Assembly: GCF_006715725.1 (NCBI RefSeq) | Contig: NZ_VFNU01000001.1 | Location: 310,001 to 374,000, forward strand | Source: Nocardioides sp. SLBN-35 | GTDB taxonomy: Bacteria > Actinomycetota > Actinomycetes > Propionibacteriales > Nocardioidaceae | Direction of reading: 5' to 3' | Length of the DNA stretch: 64,000 nt | Shown: positions 60,271 through 64,000 of the stretch, piece after piece | How the letters are laid out: each line of letters starts with the position of its first letter | How positions within the stretch are numbered: position 1 is the first letter of the stretch | Notes under the pieces: model-generated | The model's input: only the letters and a program-made list of their open reading frames with translations | Databases searched by the model: none | What the model was told of the DNA's origin: nothing | Program-made: the position numbers and the translations under genes

Positions 60271-61278
60271 GTGCAGCAGGGCGACACTGACGACGTACGC
60301 ATCGAACGCCTCGGGCCGGTGGGCCGGATCGTGCTGGACCGCCCGCGGGCGCTCAACGCGATCACCCTCGGGATGGTCGAGCGGATCCACGCCGCGCTCG
60401 AGGAGTGGCGTGACGCCGGGCTGCGCGCCGTCGTCGTGGAGAGTGCCTCGGACCGCGCGTTCTGCGCCGGGGGCGACATCCGCAGGGTCCGCGAGAACTC
60501 GCTGGCCGAGCGGCACGACGAGAGCATGCGCTTCTTCGAGACGGAGTACGCCGTCAACGCGCTGCTCGGCAGCTATCCGGTCCCCGTCGTGGCGCTGGTC
60601 GGCGGCATCTGCATGGGCGGCGGGATGGGTCTGTCGGTGCACGGCACCTTCGTCGTGGTCTCGCCGCAGGCCTCCTTCGCGATGCCGGAGACCAAGATCG
60701 GCTTCTTCCCCGACGTCGGCGGCTCCCACTTCCTGCCCCGCCTCCCCGGCCACACCGGCCGCTACCTCGGCCTGACCGGTGCGCGCATCGGCGCGGCGGA
60801 CGCCCTCGCCCTCGGCCTCGCCACCCACGCCTGCTCGGCCGCGGACCTGGCCCGCCTTCCCGACCTGATCGCCGCGTACGACGGCCCGCTCGAGCAGCTG
60901 CTGCGCGAGCTGGCACCCTCCTCCCCGGGACCGGCCGGGTCGCTGGCACCGGTGCGGCCCGAGCTGGAGTGGGTGTTCAGCTCGCCCGACCTCGCCGGCA
61001 TCTCCGAGCGGCTGGCGCGGCTGGTCGGGGACGGTGGGGCGACGTCGGCCTGGGCGGCGCAGACGCTCGCGGCGCTGGAGGCGGCGTCGCCGTACAGCCT
61101 GGCGATCACCGACCGGCTGCTCGTCGAGGGCCGCGGCCGCACGCTCGAGGAGTGCCTGCAGGCCGAGCTGGTGACCGCGGCGGAGATGATCCGCAGCGCC
61201 GACTTCGTCGAAGGCGTGCGGTCGGTGCTGGTCGACAAGGACCACGCGCCGGTGTGGTCGAGCCCGGTGCCCGACTGA
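60271..61278 (+). CDS. Enoyl-CoA hydratase/isomerase family (3-hydroxyisobutyryl-CoA hydrolase-like)
   Basis: Crotonase-fold protein of 335 residues. RPRALNAITLGMVERIHAALEEW, FCAGGDIRRV with the oxyanion Gly pair, GGICMGGGMGLSVHGTF and MPETKIGFFPDVGGSHFLPRLPG match the 3-hydroxyisobutyryl-CoA hydrolase group of valine breakdown, whose length it also has. The GTG at 60271 follows GGGAG. No other valine pathway gene is nearby. Overlaps nothing; the arsC stop is two bases away. Confidence 0.85.
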   Translation: MQQGDTDDVRIERLGPVGRIVLDRPRALNAITLGMVERIHAALEEWRDAGLRAVVVESASDRAFCAGGDIRRVRENSLAERHDESMRFFETEYAVNALLGSYPVPVVALVGGICMGGGMGLSVHGTFVVVSPQASFAMPETKIGFFPDVGGSHFLPRLPGHTGRYLGLTGARIGAADALALGLATHACSAADLARLPDLIAAYDGPLEQLLRELAPSSPGPAGSLAPVRPELEWVFSSPDLAGISERLARLVGDGGATSAWAAQTLAALEAASPYSLAITDRLLVEGRGRTLEECLQAELVTAAEMIRSADFVEGVRSVLVDKDHAPVWSSPVPD

Positions 61279-61279
61279 G

Positions 61280-61684
61280 TCAGACCAGCTCCGCGACCAG
61301 CGCCTCGACCCGGCGCCGGATCTCGTCGCGGATCGGGCGGACGGCGTCGATGCCCTGGCCGGCCGGGTCGTCGAGGACCCAGTCCTCGTAGCGCTTGCCG
61401 GGGAAGAACGGGCACTCGTCGCCGCAGCCCATGGTGATCACCACGTCGGCCTCGCGGACAGCGGACTCGGTGAGCACCTTCGGCTGCTCGGCCGCGATGT
61501 CGATGCCCTCCTCGGCCATCGCCGCGACGGCGACCGGGTTGACCTGGTCGGCCGGCTGGGACCCGGCGGACAGCACCTCGATGCGGTCGCCGGCGAGGTG
61601 CTGCAGGAAGCCGGCGGCCATCTGCGAGCGACCGGCGTTGTGGACGCAGACGAACAGCACGGTCGGTGGGACGGTGGCGGTCAT
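61280..61684 (-). CDS. arsC: Arsenate reductase, thioredoxin-coupled
   Basis: Low-molecular-weight phosphatase-fold reductase of 134 residues that turns arsenate into arsenite. The loop CVHNAGRS (Cys 13 to Arg 19) is the P-loop, and Cys 86 and Cys 90 in MGCGDECPFFPG are the resolving cysteines of the thioredoxin-dependent class. It uses electrons from trxA/trxB-type proteins. ATG at 61684 overlaps the aquaporin stop by four bases, so both are coupled. Confidence 0.92.
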   Translation of the reverse strand: MTATVPPTVLFVCVHNAGRSQMAAGFLQHLAGDRIEVLSAGSQPADQVNPVAVAAMAEEGIDIAAEQPKVLTESAVREADVVITMGCGDECPFFPGKRYEDWVLDDPAGQGIDAVRPIRDEIRRRVEALVAELV

Positions 61685-62367
61685 CGGGACTCCTCGGTAG
61701 CGGGGTGGAGGACGTGGAGGGCGAGCGCGGCGAGGGCGCCACCGACGACCTGGAGCAGCACGAACGCCGGCACCGACGACGGCGCGATGCCCGCGAAGGT
61801 GTCGGACAGGGTCCGCGCGATCGTCACGGCCGGGTTGGCGAAACTGGTGGAGCTGGTGAACCAGTACGCCGCCGCGATGTAGCCGCCGACGGCGTACGCG
61901 ACCGTCTCGATCCGGTCCGAGCGCAGCGCCCCGAACACCACGAGGACCAGGCCGAACGTGGCGACCGCCTCGGCGAGCAGCACGCCGCCGCCGTCGCGGG
62001 TGTGGCCGGAGATGTCGACCGCGTCGAGGTCGAACATGAGATTGGCCGCGACCGCGCCGAGGCAGCCGCCGACCAGCTGGGCGCCGACGAGCGCCGCCGC
62101 GTCGGCGGTGCCGATCCGGCCCAGAGCGCGTTCGACCAGGGTCACGACCGGGTTGAACGACGCCGACACCGGCTGGAACGCGATGATCAGCGCGACCAGG
62201 GCGGCGCCGGTGGCGAGGCTGTTCTCCAGCAGCTGGAGGCCGGTGTCGCCGGGGGAGAGGCGGGTGGCGGCGATCCCGGAGCCGATCACGGCCGCGACCA
62301 GGAACGCCGTACCGAGCAGCTCGGCGAGGGCGCGGCGGGCCAGAGGGGGGAGGTTCACGTCGCACAT
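61681..62367 (-). CDS. MIP/aquaporin channel, AqpS-like
   Basis: Aquaglyceroporin of 228 residues with six membrane helices and two half-helices. The first NPA box reads NPV (FNPVVT, about 72-74), the second is SFANPAVTIAR. Replacing an ArsB or Acr3 pump, such channels in Sinorhizobium (AqpS) let arsenite made by ArsC leave the cell down its gradient. It lies 38 bases from the divergent ArsR fusion gene and is coupled to arsC. ATG at 62367; GTG at 62358 is an alternative. Confidence 0.88.
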   Translation of the reverse strand: MCDVNLPPLARRALAELLGTAFLVAAVIGSGIAATRLSPGDTGLQLLENSLATGAALVALIIAFQPVSASFNPVVTLVERALGRIGTADAAALVGAQLVGGCLGAVAANLMFDLDAVDISGHTRDGGGVLLAEAVATFGLVLVVFGALRSDRIETVAYAVGGYIAAAYWFTSSTSFANPAVTIARTLSDTFAGIAPSSVPAFVLLQVVGGALAALALHVLHPATEESR

Positions 62368-62391
62368 CTTGACCGCGGCGAGATCACTCAG

Positions 62392-62415
62392 TCAAACTTG
62401 AGACAATGAACATTG
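62392..62415. promoter_or_regulatory. ArsR-type operator region
   Basis: TCAA-AC-TTGA (62392-62401) and CAATG-AA-CATTG (62404-62415) lie side by side over the start codon of the ArsR fusion and between it and the aquaporin gene. TCAA/TTGA halves are typical of ArsR sites. Confidence 0.6.
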
Positions 62416-63092
62416 AGCAAAGTCTCGATCTGGATCGCCGGGTCGCGGTCCACGCCGCGCTCGCCGACCCGACTCGGCTCCGGGTCGTCGACCTGCTGAG
62501 CGTCGGCGACGCCGCGTCGTCGGAGCTCTCCGTGCGCCTCGGCACGCCCTCCAACCTGCTCGCCCACCACCTCAAGGTGCTCGAGGGCGCCGGGGTCGTG
62601 ACCCGCCACCGCTCCGAGGGCGACGGCCGCCGCAGCTACTGGCGCCTGGTCCCCGGGACGGTCGTACCCGCGCCGAGGCCGTCGCTCGCCCGCCCGGGAC
62701 GTGTCGTGTTCGTCTGCACGGCCAACACCGCCCGCTCCCACCTCGCCGCCGCCCTGTGGCGCCGCGCCAGCGCGATCCCGGTGACCTCGGCCGGCACCCG
62801 GCCCGCGACCCGGGTCGCCGCCGGTGCGCGCGCGGCCGCTCGCCGCCACCACCTCGACCTGCCCGACGTCGCGCCCCAGCACCTCTCCGCCATCGGTACG
62901 CCGACCGGTGGCGAGGACCTCCTCGTCACCGTCTGCGACCTCGCCCACGAGGAGCTCGGCACCGACGCCGCGCTGCACTGGTCGGTCCCCGACCCCGTGG
63001 CCGCGGGCACCCGGGCCGCGTTCGACCTCGCGCACGACGAGCTCGCCCGCCGGGTCGAGGTCCTCGTACCGCTCCTGGCGCGGCCGTCCTGA
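62406..63092 (+). CDS. ArsR regulator fused to an arsenate reductase/phosphatase-like domain
   Basis: Protein of 228 residues. An ArsR winged helix (about 10-85, ADPTRLRVVDLLS, SELSVRLGTPSNLLAHHLKVLEGAGVV) is joined to a low-molecular-weight phosphatase-type domain (about 98-228) with P-loop CTANTARS (Cys 104, Arg 110). The usual ArsR metal cysteine pair is not visible in the helix-turn-helix part. The second domain may sense arsenate or be an active reductase. It reads divergently from arsC-aquaporin and controls them by the site at 62392. Confidence 0.87.
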   Translation: MNIEQSLDLDRRVAVHAALADPTRLRVVDLLSVGDAASSELSVRLGTPSNLLAHHLKVLEGAGVVTRHRSEGDGRRSYWRLVPGTVVPAPRPSLARPGRVVFVCTANTARSHLAAALWRRASAIPVTSAGTRPATRVAAGARAAARRHHLDLPDVAPQHLSAIGTPTGGEDLLVTVCDLAHEELGTDAALHWSVPDPVAAGTRAAFDLAHDELARRVEVLVPLLARPS

Positions 63093-63105
63093 CCGCGCGG
63101 CGGGC

Positions 63106-63534
63106 TCAGATCGAGGCCGGCGCGCCGACGGCCTCGACCGTGCCATCCACGTCGCACACGGCGGCGAGCGTGTTGTAGACCGTCCCGAACTTCCGCAGGT
63201 TCTGGTGCACGAGGTCCACCCGGCGTGTGGGCTCGTCGGTGACGATGCGGAGCCGGTAGCGCACCTCGACGAACCTGGGCGGCGCGTCCTGGCGCCGGGC
63301 GGTCACCTCGACCTCCGCCTCGTCGTACCCGAACCCGACGAGCTCGCGACAGCGGGCGAGGTTCTTCAGCAGGCAGGTCGCGAAGGCCGCGGCCAGCAGC
63401 TCGGCCGGTCCGGGCGTGCCGGGCTCGCCGGGAGGCCAGCTCGCGTCGACCGTGAGGTCGGTGCCGCCCACGGTGACGCGGGCCCGGTCGGTGTTCGTCG
63501 TCGCGTGGACGTGGTACTCGGTCGGTGCGCTCAC
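63106..63534 (-). CDS. OsmC/Ohr-family protein
   Basis: Protein of 142 residues of the OsmC-like peroxide reductase family: GTPGPAELLAAAFATCLLKNLARC (first Cys about 54-55) and GTVYNTLAAVCDVDG (second Cys about 126). Both positions fit the peroxidatic and resolving cysteines, with Glu before. It would reduce organic hydroperoxides with dihydrolipoamide or a thiol. Convergent with the ArsR fusion gene. GTG at 63534. Confidence 0.87.
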   Translation of the reverse strand: MSAPTEYHVHATTNTDRARVTVGGTDLTVDASWPPGEPGTPGPAELLAAAFATCLLKNLARCRELVGFGYDEAEVEVTARRQDAPPRFVEVRYRLRIVTDEPTRRVDLVHQNLRKFGTVYNTLAAVCDVDGTVEAVGAPASI

Positions 63535-63619
63535 ACAGGTCAGGCTCCTCGCCGGACCGCCGTGGCGGTAGGGACCTCGGTCCTGCGCCGGGCAGTACCC
63601 ATGGCGAGGAGCGCTCCGC

Positions 63620-64000
63620 TCAGGCGCCGGCCGGAGCCCGGCCGATCTCGAGCAGCTCGACCGGGGCCGGGGCGGCCGGGGCGCAGCAGCCGCCGCCCGC
63701 GCTCGCCGGGTCGTCGAACACCCCGGCGCCGCCGCACACCCCGGTGTCGGGCAGCACCAGCTCGACCCGCGCGGCCGCCTCGTGGTCGCCCGCGATCGCC
63801 GCGACGACGCTGCGGACCTGCTCGTAGCCGGTCAGGGCGAGGAAGGTCGGCGCCCGCCCGTAGGACTTCATGCCGACCAGGTAGAGGCCGGACTCGGGCT
63901 GGGCGAGGTCGGCGGCGCCGGTCGCCTGCACCGAACCACAGGAGTGGATGTTGGGGTCGATCTCGGCCGCGATCCGGCGCGGGGCCTCCAGGGTGGGGTC
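63620..64000 (-). CDS. C-terminal part of an NAD(P)-binding flavoprotein
   Basis: The open frame runs off the window end; 126 residues are visible. Blocks such as DPTLEAPRRIAAEIDPNIHSCGSVQ and SGLYLVGMKSYGRAPTFLALTGYEQVRSVVAAI are typical of FAD/NAD-dependent oxidoreductases found in actinobacterial ars loci. A cysteine-rich tail (VCGGAG and GGGCCAPA) near the end could bind metal or arsenite. Likely part of the arsenic locus. Confidence 0.7.
   Translation of the reverse strand, partial: DPTLEAPRRIAAEIDPNIHSCGSVQATGAADLAQPESGLYLVGMKSYGRAPTFLALTGYEQVRSVVAAIAGDHEAAARVELVLPDTGVCGGAGVFDDPASAGGGCCAPAAPAPVELLEIGRAPAGA

Noticed and set aside
1-64000. tRNA, rRNA, CRISPR arrays, insertion sequences and riboswitches
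   Set aside because: No T-loop-like GTTCGA patterns in a cloverleaf context, no rRNA-like segments, no regular spacer arrays and no intact transposase were seen by eye.

Overview
The window is a very GC-rich (roughly 70% or more) actinobacterial chromosome segment. Gene content, frequent GTG starts, leaderless-looking starts, a FemX-type peptidyl transferase beside a racemase-like gene, and ino1, sigM and murJ neighbourhoods suggest a member of the Nocardioidaceae, Nocardioides-like. The genus is an inference from style and content; no rRNA or tRNA gene is visible.

Layout. 1-5000: an OmpR-type two-component pair (kinase cut by the window edge), plsC-like acyltransferase, alanine-type aminotransferase, GNAT and an anchored unknown. 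5015-15446: a conserved redox and envelope block, trxA-trxB behind a GGAAT-N18-GTT promoter, a putative anti-sigma gene, sigM, a pseudokinase, murJ, a large exported DUF6049-like protein, then divergent pcnA. 15454-25161: SDR, SRPBCC, a nuclease-fold protein, ino1-padR, a sigma-factor pair, the bifunctional penicillin-binding protein and a GT87-like membrane protein. 25201-32032: racemase-like/FemX operon, a MarR gene broken by an in-frame TAA, endonuclease IV, and a double-FHA serine protease. 32065-38488: rpsF-ssb-rpsR-rplI, lipoprotein, MATE exporter, dnaB preceded by DnaA-box-like sites. 38489-39863: a small lower-GC accessory patch with one orphan winged-helix protein and debris. 39864-61278: accessory and regulatory genes, mostly regulator plus target pairs with recognisable operators (TetR, MerR, Rrf2, LysR), a NarL-type two-component system, a MerR-linked ABC exporter, YnfA, an amine oxidase, a SulP transporter and a crotonase. 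61280-64000: an arsenic-type locus (arsC, aquaporin, an ArsR-phosphatase fusion, OsmC, a truncated flavoprotein).

How it works together. The left half joins two blocks that lie on opposite sides of oriC in Mycobacterium tuberculosis (pcnA-murJ-sigM-trxBA and ino1-ponA-rpsF-ssb-rpsR-rplI-dnaB), here directly adjacent with the first block inverted and the dnaA/parAB genes absent. It handles thiol redox, lipid II flipping and polymerisation, interpeptide bridging and replication. The right half looks like variable genome: efflux, detoxification and stress functions under local regulators. The most unusual items are the nonsense-broken MarR gene, the 18-bp perfect inverted repeat before ynfA, the DnaA-box cluster before dnaB, the orphan winged-helix protein and the ArsR-phosphatase fusion with an aquaporin and no arsenite pump in view.
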